From JAUVXJ01 sp034430275 (lineage in GTDB: Bacteria > Chloroflexota > Anaerolineae > UBA7937 > B3-Chlor): a DNA stretch of 14,880 nucleotides. Shown here piece by piece: positions 1 through 6,911 of this stretch. Both the position numbers and the translations under genes were made by a program. The notes beneath the pieces were generated by a model, which did not search any database, had not been told where the DNA came from, and saw nothing but the letters and a program-made list of their open reading frames with translations. Each line of letters starts with the position of its first letter. Position 1 is the stretch's first letter. The stretch is from the NCBI GenBank assembly GCA_034430275.1, contig DAOUEW010000114.1:1-14880 (forward strand). Reading direction: 5' to 3'.

Positions 1-1185
1 CAGAGGTACTGGGGTGCGCCCATTCCCATCGTTTACTGTGAGAAGTGTGGTTCAGTGCCTGTTCCCGAGGAAGATCTGCCGGTTCTGCTTCCGATGGACG
101 TGGATTTCCACCCCACAGGCACGGGCGAATCGCCGCTGGCCACTGTCTCGGATTTCGTCAACACGAGTTGCCCACAGTGCGGCGGCCCTGCTCGCCGCGA
201 GACGGACACCATGGACACCTTTGTGTGCTCTTCGTGGTACTACTTCCGGTTCACGGACCCGCACAACGCAGAGGCTCCGTGGAGGAAGGAGCGCGCTGAC
301 GCATGGCTGCCGGTGGACCAGTATACCGGCGGCGTAGAGCACGCCATACTCCACCTCATGTACTCGCGGTTCTTCACCAAGGTCTTCCGCGATATGGGGC
401 TGACCACCATCGACGAACCGTTCGCTCGCCTCTTCACACAGGGTATGATCACCAAGTTGAACCCCAGGACGGAGAAAGTGGAGAAGATGTCCAAGTCCAA
501 GGGCAACGTGATGCCTATAGATGAGATGGTGGACACCTATGGGGCAGACACGGCTCGGACCTTCATCCTCTTCGTGGGACCGCCTGAGCTGGACGCTGAG
601 TGGAACGACCAGGGGGTGGAGGGCTCTTACCGCTTCTTGAAGCGGGTGTGGCGTCTGGCCATGGACGAGGCGACGAGAAGTCAGGCCCCCAAGGACGCGG
701 AAAGGGAGCTGCGCCGCAAGATCCACCAGACGATTAAGAAAGTAACTGACGACGTGGAGCGGTTCCACTTCAACACCGCCGTGAGCGCGTGTATGGAGCT
801 GTGCAACGCTCTCGTCGCTCACAAGGAGGCGTACGGGCTCACGCCAGCACTGGACGAGGGCACGCGGACGCTGCTCCTGTTGTTGGCGCCCATCGCGCCG
901 CACATCGCTGAGGAGTTGTGGACCAGTGTGGGAGGTGGCGACAGTGTCCACCGGCAGCCCTGGCCCGAGTGGGACGAGGAGCTGGCGGCCGAGGAGGTCT
1001 TCACCCTGATCATCCAGATCAACGGCAAGATGAGAGACAAGGTAGAGGTACCGGTGACCATCGGTGAGGAGGAAGCGATACGCCTGGCCATGGGCCGGGA
1101 GCGCGTTCAGCGGCATCTGGATCAGAAGCAGGTCCAGAAGACGATCTATGTTCCCGGGCGTCTGGTGAGTATCGTGGCCCGGTGA
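1..1185 (+). CDS. leuS: Leucyl-tRNA synthetase, C-terminal part (5' end outside window)
   Basis: Class I aminoacyl-tRNA synthetase that charges tRNA-Leu in the cytoplasm. The frame is open from base 1 to the TGA at 1183-1185, giving the last 394 residues. The fragment opens with QRYWGAPIP, a LeuRS catalytic-core motif. It then shows a zinc-type CPQC pair near base 170, the segment MDTFVCSSWYYFRF, and the KMSKS ATP-binding loop (bases 484-498, followed by KGNV). After that come the anticodon-binding helical domain (about bases 640-980, ending near APHIAEELW) and the C-terminal tail with the IIQINGKMRDK motif near base 1010. All of this is standard for bacterial LeuRS, and nothing looks broken. 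Only the N-terminal half, with the HIGH motif and most of the editing domain, is missing because the window starts inside the gene. A hairpin terminator follows 50 bp after the stop. Confidence 0.97.
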   Translation, partial: QRYWGAPIPIVYCEKCGSVPVPEEDLPVLLPMDVDFHPTGTGESPLATVSDFVNTSCPQCGGPARRETDTMDTFVCSSWYYFRFTDPHNAEAPWRKERADAWLPVDQYTGGVEHAILHLMYSRFFTKVFRDMGLTTIDEPFARLFTQGMITKLNPRTEKVEKMSKSKGNVMPIDEMVDTYGADTARTFILFVGPPELDAEWNDQGVEGSYRFLKRVWRLAMDEATRSQAPKDAERELRRKIHQTIKKVTDDVERFHFNTAVSACMELCNALVAHKEAYGLTPALDEGTRTLLLLLAPIAPHIAEELWTSVGGGDSVHRQPWPEWDEELAAEEVFTLIIQINGKMRDKVEVPVTIGEEEAIRLAMGRERVQRHLDQKQVQKTIYVPGRLVSIVAR

Positions 1186-1234
1186 TGCGGACCGAGGGGG
1201 CGGGAGCAGGCTGCACCATGGTTCGAAAACCCGT

Positions 1235-1271
1235 CAGCGTCGCCGCACGGTCGTGGCGACGCTGTTTCGTT
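1235..1271 (+). terminator. Rho-independent terminator after leuS
   Basis: A perfect 10-bp stem (1235-1244 pairs with 1255-1264, arm CAGCGTCGCC) encloses a 10-nt loop. The T-rich stretch TTTCGTTTG follows. It lies 50 bp after the leuS stop, and its T-tract runs directly into the -35 region of the next promoter. The T-tract is interrupted, so efficiency is uncertain. Confidence 0.7.
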
Positions 1272-1299
1272 TGTGTGAGGGGGGGCGTTGTGGTATAAT
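1271..1299 (+). promoter_or_regulatory. Extended -10 sigma-70-type promoter of the bfn-dnaB-dnaD-dnaC operon
   Basis: A perfect TATAAT at 1294-1299 is preceded by TGG (extended -10, TGN). A partial -35, TTGTGT, sits at 1271-1276 with a 17-bp spacer. The start codon of the downstream gene at 1330 fits a short leader. The 11-bp-spaced hexamers found at five later promoters are absent here, which suggests constitutive housekeeping expression. Confidence 0.75.
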
Positions 1300-1329
1300 G
1301 AAATCTACCGTGGGAAGGAGGCTCGCACT

Positions 1330-1827
1330 ATGATCAAGGTGACCGTTGATAGTGTGAAGGTGAGCATGCTATCGCAGCACCGCGTCGTGGTGCTCAAAGA
1401 GGAGGACCAGGAGCGCTATCTGCCCATCTGGATAGGGCCCTTTGAGGCGGATGCGATAACCATCGGTTTGCAGAACGTACAGATGACCCGCCCCTTGACC
1501 CACGATCTCCTGAAGGCGGTCATCGATCGCATGGATGCCTCCATTTCCCACATCCGGGTCAACGATCTCAGAAACGATACCTTCTACGCGGAGATCGTCG
1601 TAGAACAGAATGGCAGGACCGTGGAGATAGACTCACGTCCGAGCGATGCTATCGCCCTGGCCGTGCGGGTGGACGTGCCTATCTACGTGTCTCAGGAAGT
1701 GATGGACCGGGCAGGAATCGTACCTAGCGAGGAGCAGGACGAACTGACTTGCGAAGACGAGGAGAAGCTTGCGGTCTTTCGCGATTTCGTGGACTCGCTG
1801 GATCTGGACGACCTCGAGGAGGACTGA
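1330..1827 (+). CDS. Bifunctional nuclease family protein (BFN/DUF151)
   Basis: 165-residue protein of the bifunctional nuclease (DUF151) family. Members are small single-domain proteins, some with reported DNase/RNase activity; the in vivo role in bacteria is poorly defined. Visible family hallmarks are HRVVVLKEEDQERYLPIWIG in the first third, the segment EADAI, and SRPSDAIALAVR followed by PIYV, the most conserved part of the family. The C-terminal tail is strongly acidic (ends DLDDLEED). The ATG at 1330 is chosen because AAGGAGG (1315-1321) lies 8 nt upstream and the family begins at MIKVTV. A longer in-frame reading from 1288 would run through the TATAAT promoter and is rejected. Only 3 bp separate its stop from dnaB, so it is first in the replication operon. 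Confidence 0.9.
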   Translation: MIKVTVDSVKVSMLSQHRVVVLKEEDQERYLPIWIGPFEADAITIGLQNVQMTRPLTHDLLKAVIDRMDASISHIRVNDLRNDTFYAEIVVEQNGRTVEIDSRPSDAIALAVRVDVPIYVSQEVMDRAGIVPSEEQDELTCEDEEKLAVFRDFVDSLDLDDLEED

Positions 1828-1830
1828 TCC

Positions 1831-3186
1831 GTGGCTGCCGCCAGGTTACCACCGCAGAACGTCGAGGCGGAGCAATCGGTTCTGGGTAGCCTGCTCATCG
1901 ATCCTGAAGCCATCCTCAAAGTCATCTCTTCCCTACGCCCCGAGGATTTCTACCGCGAGACCCATGCCCTGATCTACAAAGCCATCATTGACCTCCACGA
2001 GCGGCGCCAACCGGCGGATTTCGTGACCCTCTGCGACGAATTGGAGAGGCGAAAGGAGTTGGAGCAGGTCGGAGGCCCAGGGTATCTCACCTCTCTGATC
2101 AATGCCGTCCCCACCTCGGTCCATGCCCAGTACTACGGACAGATCGTCGAGCGCACTGCCACGCTCCGTCGTCTGATCAGCGCCGCGGCTGAGATCTCGA
2201 ACATGGCCTACGAGCGGGCCGACGACGAGGACCGCATCCTGGACCAGGCCGAGCAGCTCATCTTTGGGGTGGCCCAGCGAAGCATAGAGCGAGAGTTGGT
2301 GCCGCTGCGGACGATAGTGTCGGACTACTATGATCGGATAGAGTACCTATATGAGCATCGTGGCGAGACGGTGGGGGTGGCCACTGGCTTTTTCGATCTT
2401 GATCGCCTGCTAGGTGGCTTTCAACGGGCGGATCTGATCATCGTGGCGGGGCGCCCAGGGACCGGCAAGACGAGCCTGGCTCTCAGCATCGCCGACTTTG
2501 CCGCGCGGAAACATGAGTTGTGTATCGCCATCTTCAGCCTGGAGATGCCGGCCCAGCAGGTGGTGCAGCGTCTGGTATCCGGGGCCACGGGTATCGAATC
2601 GCAGCGGTTGAGAACCGGCGACATCACTCAGGAGGAATTGGCCAGGATAACCAGGGCCATGGGCGAACTGTCGGAGACCTCTGTGTACATCGATGACACA
2701 CCAGCCATCGCCCCCATGGAGTTGCGGGCCAAGACTCGGCGCCTTCAGGCGGAGCATCCCATTGACCTGATCATCGTTGACTACCTGCAACTGATGCAGG
2801 CTGGCCTGAGGATGGAGAATCGGGTGCAGGAGGTGTCCTACATCTCACGCCAACTGAAGTCCCTGTCCAGCGAGTTGAACGTGCCCCTGCTGGCCTGTTC
2901 GCAGCTCTCTAGGGCTGTCGAGTCGCGGCCAGACAAGCACCCGCTCCTCTCAGACCTGAGAGAGAGCGGCTCTATCGAGCAGGACGCCGACGTGGTGATG
3001 TTCATCTACCGGGACGAGATGTACGACGAGAACACCTTCAAGCCCAATATCGCGGACATCATGGTGGCCAAACATCGCAATGGTCCTACGGGGCAGATCA
3101 GCCTACGCTTCATGAAGGAACTAGCCAAGTTCGCCAACCTCGAACTAGCTCGCGAAGAACCGGCCCCCGAAGAGGTAGCTGTCTAG
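1831..3186 (+). CDS. dnaB: Replicative DNA helicase DnaB
   Basis: Hexameric 5'-3' replicative helicase that unwinds DNA at the fork; 451 residues, the usual length. The N-terminal domain starts with the family motif PPQNVEAEQSVLGSLL (residues 7-22). The C-terminal RecA-like motor has Walker A GRPGTGKT (207-214, Lys213), the motif FSLEM, and Walker B IIVDYLQL (314-321, Asp317). It also has the SQLSRAVE/RPDKHP.LSDLRESG stretch, which holds the motifs for DNA contact and the arginine finger region. The start is GTG at 1831, preceded by the purine-rich GAGGAGGA (1817-1824), which lies inside the end of the upstream gene; this implies translational coupling. The stop is followed after one base by the DnaD-domain gene. 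I see no intein or insertion. Confidence 0.97.
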   Translation: MAAARLPPQNVEAEQSVLGSLLIDPEAILKVISSLRPEDFYRETHALIYKAIIDLHERRQPADFVTLCDELERRKELEQVGGPGYLTSLINAVPTSVHAQYYGQIVERTATLRRLISAAAEISNMAYERADDEDRILDQAEQLIFGVAQRSIERELVPLRTIVSDYYDRIEYLYEHRGETVGVATGFFDLDRLLGGFQRADLIIVAGRPGTGKTSLALSIADFAARKHELCIAIFSLEMPAQQVVQRLVSGATGIESQRLRTGDITQEELARITRAMGELSETSVYIDDTPAIAPMELRAKTRRLQAEHPIDLIIVDYLQLMQAGLRMENRVQEVSYISRQLKSLSSELNVPLLACSQLSRAVESRPDKHPLLSDLRESGSIEQDADVVMFIYRDEMYDENTFKPNIADIMVAKHRNGPTGQISLRFMKELAKFANLELAREEPAPEEVAV

Positions 3187-3187
3187 C

Positions 3188-3901
3188 ATGAATGGCTTCG
3201 CCGGCTTCCCGGCAGGGAGGAAACGCTTCACTCCCGTGCCCGATCTCTTCTTCAGCGAGCTGTTGCCTCACATAGACAGCGTTGCGGAGTTGAAGGTCAC
3301 ACTGCACGTCTTCTGGCTCGTGCACCGCAAGAAGGGGCCACTGCGCTGCGTGAGCAGGGAAGAACTCGTCCACGACGGAGTGCTGCTCGGCGGCCTGAAG
3401 ATGCCCGGGCGCTCGCCGGAGGCGATGGTGGGCCAAGGCCTGGAAAAGGCCGTGGCGCGAGGGATACTTCTGCACCTTTGCACCCGGACGGAGAGTGGAA
3501 ACGAGGAGGATTGGTACTTCATCAACTCGGAGGAGGGGCGAGAGGCGGCAGATGGCGTCCGGCGAGGAGAGCTGGAACTGGGGCCATGCACTGTCCTTGA
3601 GGAGCCTCAGGTGGAGGTGGAGAGACCGAACATCTTCGTGCTCTACGAGCAGAACATCGGCATGTTGCAGCCGATGATCGCCGAGGAGCTCCAGGCAGCG
3701 GAGCAGAGCTATCCTGCAGCATGGATCGAAGAGGCTTTCAAGATAGCGGCCGAGCAGAACGTGCGCAAGTGGCGGTACATTCGAGCCATTCTCGAAAGGT
3801 GGGCCACCGAAGGCAGAGATGATGGAGAAGCTGGACGAGGTCCTGAAGACGACAGATACAGGGTTATCAAGGGCAAGTACAAGGACTACATCAAGCACTG
3901 A
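3188..3901 (+). CDS. DnaD-domain replication initiation/primosome protein
   Basis: 237-residue protein. The C-terminal part (about residues 148-213) is a clear DnaD/DnaB_2 domain. It contains Y153EQNIG, then a helix around EELQAAEQSY, then AAWIEEAFKIAAEQN and the signature WRYIRAILERWATEG. In Firmicutes, DnaD/DnaB proteins bind and remodel DNA and help load the replicative helicase. The N-terminal part (residues 1-110) looks like a winged-helix module (LKVTLHVFWLVHRKKGPLRC and a downstream helical stretch), as in DnaD family proteins. Its place between dnaB and the DnaC-like loader supports a helicase-loading role. Start ATG is 1 bp after the dnaB stop; AGAGGT (3171-3176) lies 11 nt upstream, so coupling to dnaB is likely. 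The last 83 bp also encode the N-terminus of the next gene in another frame. Confidence 0.85.
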   Translation: MNGFAGFPAGRKRFTPVPDLFFSELLPHIDSVAELKVTLHVFWLVHRKKGPLRCVSREELVHDGVLLGGLKMPGRSPEAMVGQGLEKAVARGILLHLCTRTESGNEEDWYFINSEEGREAADGVRRGELELGPCTVLEEPQVEVERPNIFVLYEQNIGMLQPMIAEELQAAEQSYPAAWIEEAFKIAAEQNVRKWRYIRAILERWATEGRDDGEAGRGPEDDRYRVIKGKYKDYIKH

Positions 3902-5192
3902 GTCTGACGACGTCTGCCCTATCTGCGGCGGCGCGGGCTATCTGCGGCGCGACCTGCCCCCTGGGCACCCTGAGTTCGGTCGACCTGTCCCTTGTAGCTG
4001 CAAGCTTGAGGAGATCACCGAGAAGCGGCTGGAGGATCTGAGGAAGGTCAGTAACCTGGGTCTGCTCTCGCGGATGAGGTTCGACAATTTCCGCCTCCAA
4101 GGCTTCCGGCCTCGTGAAGAACAGGTTCTTGGGCAGGCGTATCGTAGGGCCCGAGAGTTTGCCGAGAGTCCCCAGGGCTGGTTGATCCTGTTGGGCGGCT
4201 ATGGCTGTGGAAAGACGCATCTGGCGGCCGCCATCGCCAACTACTGCCTCCAGCGTGGGCATCCCTGCCTGTTTGTGGTGGTCCCTGATTTGCTGGACCA
4301 CCTGAGGGCAACCTACAGCCCCGGAAGCACGGTGAGCTACGATGAGCGCTTCGAGGCCATCCTCACCGCCCCTTTGCTGATTCTGGACGATCTGGGCACC
4401 CAGCAGACCACGCCGTGGGCCCAGGAGAAGCTGTACCAGTTGTTCAATCACCGGTACAACGCCAGGTTGCCCACCGTCATCACCAGCAACCGTATGCTGG
4501 AGGAGACGGATCCGCGACTTCGGTCCCGCATGTCTGACCCTGAGCTGTGTCAGATCTACAGGATGATCTCCAGGGACTTCCGCGGCAGCGGGCACGCGGA
4601 CCAGCTCAGCACTCTCCATCTCTACGGAGACAAGACCTTCGAGTCTTTCGAGCTTCGGCCCGAGCTGCCCAGAGAGGAGCAACAGAATCTCAAGGAGGCG
4701 CTGGCTACGGCCCAGGAGTTCGCCAGGAACCCCGAGGGCTGGCTGGTGTTCGTAGGTCTGGAGTCCTGTGGCAAGACGCACCTGGCAGCCGCCATCGCCA
4801 ATGCGTGCGTGAGCAACGGACAGCCGGTCGTCTTCCAGGAGGTGCCGGAGCTCCTGGACCATCTCAGGGCTACCTACCGGCCCGATAGCCCTGTCAGCTA
4901 TGACCAACTGTTCGAGGCGGTGCGCAGCGCATCTTTGCTGATCCTCGACGATCTGGGAACGGAGAGCGCGACTCCCTGGGCGCAGGAGAAGCTGCATCAG
5001 ATCGTCAACTACCGGTACGCGGCCAGGCTGCCCACGGTGATCACGATGCGTAAGGCGATCGAGGATATAGACCCTCGGCTGGCCTCACGCATGTTGGATG
5101 TGTCTCTGAGCACGATCTGCGGCATCGTGGCGTCTGGCTACTATAGCGCCCACCTTCCCAAGCGCAGGACAAAGAAGCGCAGGAAGAGCTAG
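3819..5192 (+). CDS. DnaC/DnaI-like helicase loader with two tandem AAA+ ATPase domains
   Basis: 457-residue DnaC/DnaI-type ATPase; family members load DnaB-type helicases onto single-stranded DNA. An N-terminal zinc module has Cys33, Cys36, Cys59 and Cys61 (CPIC...CSC), as in DnaI/DnaC-like proteins. AAA+ domain 1 has Walker A GGYGCGKT (126-133), Walker B LLILDDLG (Asp190-Asp191), sensor-1 TSN (Asn224) and DPRLRSR. AAA+ domain 2 repeats this 187 residues later: GLESCGKT (313-320), LLILDDLG (Asp377-Asp378), and DPRLASR. At the sensor-1 position, however, it has TMR instead of TSN, and the middle glycine of Walker A is Ser. Usual family members have one ATPase domain and roughly 250-330 residues. 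The tail is very basic (KRRTKKRRKS). ATG 3819 (or 3822) is the only plausible start, since no ATG, GTG or TTG follows before the zinc motif; it overlaps the DnaD gene by 83 bp. Confidence 0.88.
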   Translation: MMEKLDEVLKTTDTGLSRASTRTTSSTESDDVCPICGGAGYLRRDLPPGHPEFGRPVPCSCKLEEITEKRLEDLRKVSNLGLLSRMRFDNFRLQGFRPREEQVLGQAYRRAREFAESPQGWLILLGGYGCGKTHLAAAIANYCLQRGHPCLFVVVPDLLDHLRATYSPGSTVSYDERFEAILTAPLLILDDLGTQQTTPWAQEKLYQLFNHRYNARLPTVITSNRMLEETDPRLRSRMSDPELCQIYRMISRDFRGSGHADQLSTLHLYGDKTFESFELRPELPREEQQNLKEALATAQEFARNPEGWLVFVGLESCGKTHLAAAIANACVSNGQPVVFQEVPELLDHLRATYRPDSPVSYDQLFEAVRSASLLILDDLGTESATPWAQEKLHQIVNYRYAARLPTVITMRKAIEDIDPRLASRMLDVSLSTICGIVASGYYSAHLPKRRTKKRRKS

Positions 5193-5423
5193 GCCCAGGG
5201 GAGAGAGATAGGCCCGGCGGTGCGCAGAGAAGCTTTCGCTGGTGAGGCTGTGGACTCGGCACCGCCAACCCCCGCTCCCAACACCTCGGACGAGCAGAGT
5301 GGGTCGCCCGCACCCTGACGGTGCTATCCTCCAACTGGTGTTATCCCCTCGAAAACAGTCAGGTGACTACTCGCCGCGCGTGCCCACGGTGGGGCCCACT
5401 GGTGTCGGAATCGTCTGGAGAAT
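5193..5423. other. Gene-free stretch after the helicase loader
   Basis: No credible gene is seen. It contains a perfect 8-bp inverted repeat, GGCGGTGC (5216-5223) with GCACCGCC (5259-5266), which encloses 35 nt and starts 24 bp after the stop codon. There is no T-tract, so a terminator role is only possible. A 10-bp near-direct repeat, GGTGCTATCC (5320-5329) and GGTGTTATCC (5337-5346), has 17-bp spacing and unknown meaning. An open frame over 5242-5679 has no ribosome binding site and overlaps the next gene and its promoter, so it is not called. Confidence 0.5.
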
Positions 5424-5466
5424 CACATACTTCTCTAACGACTTCTTCACAACTTGCTGGTACAAT
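5424..5466 (+). promoter_or_regulatory. Promoter A with 11-bp-spaced response-regulator-type boxes
   Basis: Hexamers CACATA (5424-5429), CTAACG (5435-5440) and TTCACA (5446-5451) are spaced exactly 11 bp apart. After 9 bp comes the -10 element TACAAT (5461-5466), preceded by TGG (extended -10). No good -35 is present; the middle box covers that position, typical of activator-dependent promoters. The same geometry recurs at four later promoters. Confidence 0.65.
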
Positions 5467-5506
5467 ACAAAGTGGAGTGTTATGCTCCCAAATCCAGACA
5501 TCACGG

Positions 5507-5518
5507 AAAAGGAGGTGA
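5507..5518 (+). promoter_or_regulatory. Strong ribosome binding site that fixes a TTG start
   Basis: AAAAGGAGGTGA, a near-perfect complement to the 16S 3' end, lies 6 nt before TTG 5525. It decides the start of a gene that has no ATG in the right place. Confidence 0.85.
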
Positions 5519-5524
5519 CAAACC

Positions 5525-6049
5525 TTGAGCTCGCGGAAGAAGTGGGTCGTGGTTGCAGCAATGGCCGGCGCCTTAGCCAGCGTGCTTTTGCTGGCCGGGA
5601 TTGTTGGAGGGATCGTCTACTACGGAGCGACCTCCGCATCGGCTCAGGAGCCCGAGTCCACGACACCTGTGCCCGGTGACGATTGGCGCTGGGACAGGTT
5701 CGGTTGGGGCTGCGGCTCTTGGACACAGTTCGACGCAGCGGCGGAGGCCCTCGGTCTAACCCCCAACGAGCTCTTCGTCGAACTACACGATGAGGGCAAG
5801 ACCCTGAGTGAGGTGGCCGAGGAGCAGGGCGTGGCCATAGAGGCGCTCGAGGAGGCCATGAATGCCAACCGCACCGAGGCCATGCGAGAACGTATCCAGC
5901 AGGCCGTCGAGGACGGCGACCTCAGCCAAGAAGAGGCCGACTGGCTTCTAGAGGGGCTGGATAAGGGGTTCATGGGCGGTAGGCGTGGCGGCGCGATGGG
6001 ATTCGGCGGCGGATTCGGCCGAGGCCATGGGTTTGGCAGAGGCTTCTGA
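5525..6049 (+). CDS. Small exported protein, copy 1 (hypothetical, DUF2680-like core)
   Basis: 174-residue secreted or anchored protein of unknown function. The N-terminus SSRKKW plus a hydrophobic run (residues 8-33) is a signal peptide, with a good signal-peptidase I site after Ala-Ser-Ala40. The mature part has a Trp/Gly-rich segment (DDWRWDRFGWGCGSW) and then a helical core. In the core, LGLTPNELFVEL, GKTLSEVAEEQGV and RERIQQAVEDGDLSQEEADWLLEGL resemble small helical exported proteins (DUF2680/YckD-like) common in Chloroflexota and Actinobacteria. The C-terminal 25 residues are Gly/Arg/Phe-rich. TTG start chosen for its near-perfect ribosome binding site. It is a tandem paralogue of the gene at 6339, and the ungapped core includes 48 identical bp. 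It has its own promoter (A) and terminator. Function unknown; the family call is tentative. Confidence 0.8.
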   Translation: MSSRKKWVVVAAMAGALASVLLLAGIVGGIVYYGATSASAQEPESTTPVPGDDWRWDRFGWGCGSWTQFDAAAEALGLTPNELFVELHDEGKTLSEVAEEQGVAIEALEEAMNANRTEAMRERIQQAVEDGDLSQEEADWLLEGLDKGFMGGRRGGAMGFGGGFGRGHGFGRGF

Positions 6050-6071
6050 GGTCGGCGTCGGTTAGCCAGAT

Positions 6072-6089
6072 CTGACCCTGAGGGGTCAG
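6072..6089 (+). terminator. Small hairpin after exported protein 1
   Basis: A perfect 7-bp stem, CTGACCC (6072-6078) with GGGTCAG (6083-6089), closes a TGAG loop, 22 bp after the stop. No T-tract follows, so it may be an RNA-stabilising hairpin rather than a terminator. Confidence 0.35.
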
Positions 6090-6127
6090 CGCATCCAACT
6101 GAATCAGATCGACCGACAAATCTGTAG

Positions 6128-6163
6128 GGAGGGGTGCTCGAGCACCCCTCCTTGCTTGTTTGT
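6128..6163 (+). terminator. Rho-independent terminator after exported protein 1
   Basis: A perfect 10-bp GC-rich stem, GGAGGGGTGC (6128-6137) with GCACCCCTCC (6142-6151), closes a TCGA loop. T-rich TTGCTTGTTTGT follows. It starts 79 bp after the stop codon. Confidence 0.8.
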
Positions 6164-6229
6164 GGGACCGGGATCAATCGCTGAGGTAGAGGGTACGGCC
6201 TATCTGAGGATGGCGGGGACAGCGTGATC

Positions 6230-6283
6230 CACATGGAAGCCTTACAGGCCTTTCATAGCCTGTTCACATCCCTCTGCTATCTT
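6230..6283 (+). promoter_or_regulatory. Promoter B with 11-bp-spaced response-regulator-type boxes
   Basis: Hexamers CTTACA (6241-6246), TTCATA (6252-6257) and TTCACA (6263-6268) are exactly 11 bp apart. A possible distal fourth, CACATG (6230-6235), is in register. After 9 bp comes -10 TATCTT (6278-6283), preceded by TGC. This is the clearest of the five sites by repeat regularity. Confidence 0.7.
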
Positions 6284-6338
6284 GGGTGTGGGTTGGCGGA
6301 AAGCCGATCCAAATCCAAGCGGAAAGGAGGTGAATCGA

Positions 6339-6839
6339 ATGAGTAGGAAGAGGCTTGTGGTGCTCTCTGGTGGGGCGCTGGTGGCGCTCCTGCTGGTGGG
6401 CCTGGCCGGAGGTTCGCTCGTGTTTGCTCAGGACACCGAGCCTACGCCGCCTGCGCCGGGTGACGGTTTGCGCTGGGGCGGGTTTGGCTGGGATGGTGGC
6501 TCCTGGGAGCTGTTCGACACGGCAGCCGAGACCCTCGGCCTGACCCCCAACGAGCTCTTCGTCGAACTACACGATGAGGGCAAGACCCTGTCTGAGATCG
6601 CCGAGGAGCAAGGCATCGACACCGATACCCTGCATGATGTCATGAGTGCTAACCGGGCCGAGGCCATGCGAGAACGCATCCAGCAAGCCGTCGAGGACGG
6701 TAGTGTCAGCCATGAGCACGGCGACTGGCTCCTCGAGGGGCTGGACAAGGGTTTCACGGGCGGCATGCGCGGCATGGGTATGGGACGTGGCGGCTTCGGT
6801 GGGCCGAACGGCCCTCCGCCGGAAGACTCAGCGGAGTAG
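6339..6839 (+). CDS. Small exported protein, copy 2 (paralogue of copy 1)
   Basis: 166-residue exported protein, paralogue of the gene at 5525. Signal peptide: basic MSRKR, a hydrophobic run to about residue 28, and a likely cleavage after Val-Phe-Ala30. Then comes the Trp/Gly-rich segment (LRWGGFGWDGGSWELF). The same helical core follows: LGLTPNELFVELHDEGKTLSEIAEEQG, RAEAMRERIQQAVEDGSVSHEHGDWLLEGLDKGF is split here as RAEAMRERIQ and DWLLEGLDKGF. A Gly/Met-rich tail ends PPPEDSAE, unlike the Arg/His/Phe-rich tail of copy 1. ATG 6339 is chosen because AAAGGAGGTGA (6323-6333) lies 5 nt upstream; the frame is open further up (to 6282) but that overlaps promoter B. Position 6339 has its own promoter and a strong terminator after it. 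Function unknown. Confidence 0.82.
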   Translation: MSRKRLVVLSGGALVALLLVGLAGGSLVFAQDTEPTPPAPGDGLRWGGFGWDGGSWELFDTAAETLGLTPNELFVELHDEGKTLSEIAEEQGIDTDTLHDVMSANRAEAMRERIQQAVEDGSVSHEHGDWLLEGLDKGFTGGMRGMGMGRGGFGGPNGPPPEDSAE

Positions 6840-6889
6840 AGGTCAGTCGTAAGATAGCCTCTCTGTAGCCTGCGTCGATGGTGTGGGTG

Positions 6890-6905
6890 AAGGAGGTGGG
6901 ACATG
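6890..6905 (+). other. Orphan Shine-Dalgarno/ATG directly before a terminator hairpin
   Basis: AAGGAGGTG (6890-6898) is followed after 4 nt by ATG 6903. That frame runs 54 codons to TAG at 7065-7067. It crosses the 16-bp hairpin at 6912-6945 in its first codons and then the regulatory boxes of promoter C. It resembles no family I know. It could be a leader-peptide/attenuator arrangement or the relic of a third copy of the exported-protein gene. Confidence 0.3.
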
Positions 6906-6911
6906 AACGTA

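Noticed and set aside
52..1116. Long open frame on the - strand opposite leuS (354 codons)
   Set aside because: It is a shadow of the leuS coding frame in GC-rich DNA: no family motif, no ribosome binding site, and the + strand has unmistakable LeuRS motifs.
1288..1329. N-terminal extension of the bifunctional-nuclease gene
   Set aside because: It would start upstream of the TATAAT promoter element; the ribosome binding site and family start both point to 1330.
3891..4997. Open frame on the - strand opposite the helicase loader (368 codons)
   Set aside because: Shadow of the duplicated AAA+ coding sequence. Its internal repetition just mirrors the duplicated + strand gene.
5320..5346. Near-direct repeat GGTGCTATCC / GGTGTTATCC as a promoter or binding site
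   Set aside because: Only two imperfect copies, no 11-bp register and no gene start at a suitable distance; chance is the simpler explanation.
5242..5679. Open frame of 145 codons before and over the first exported-protein gene
   Set aside because: No ribosome binding site, low-complexity composition, and it overlaps promoter A and the gene with the perfect ribosome binding site.
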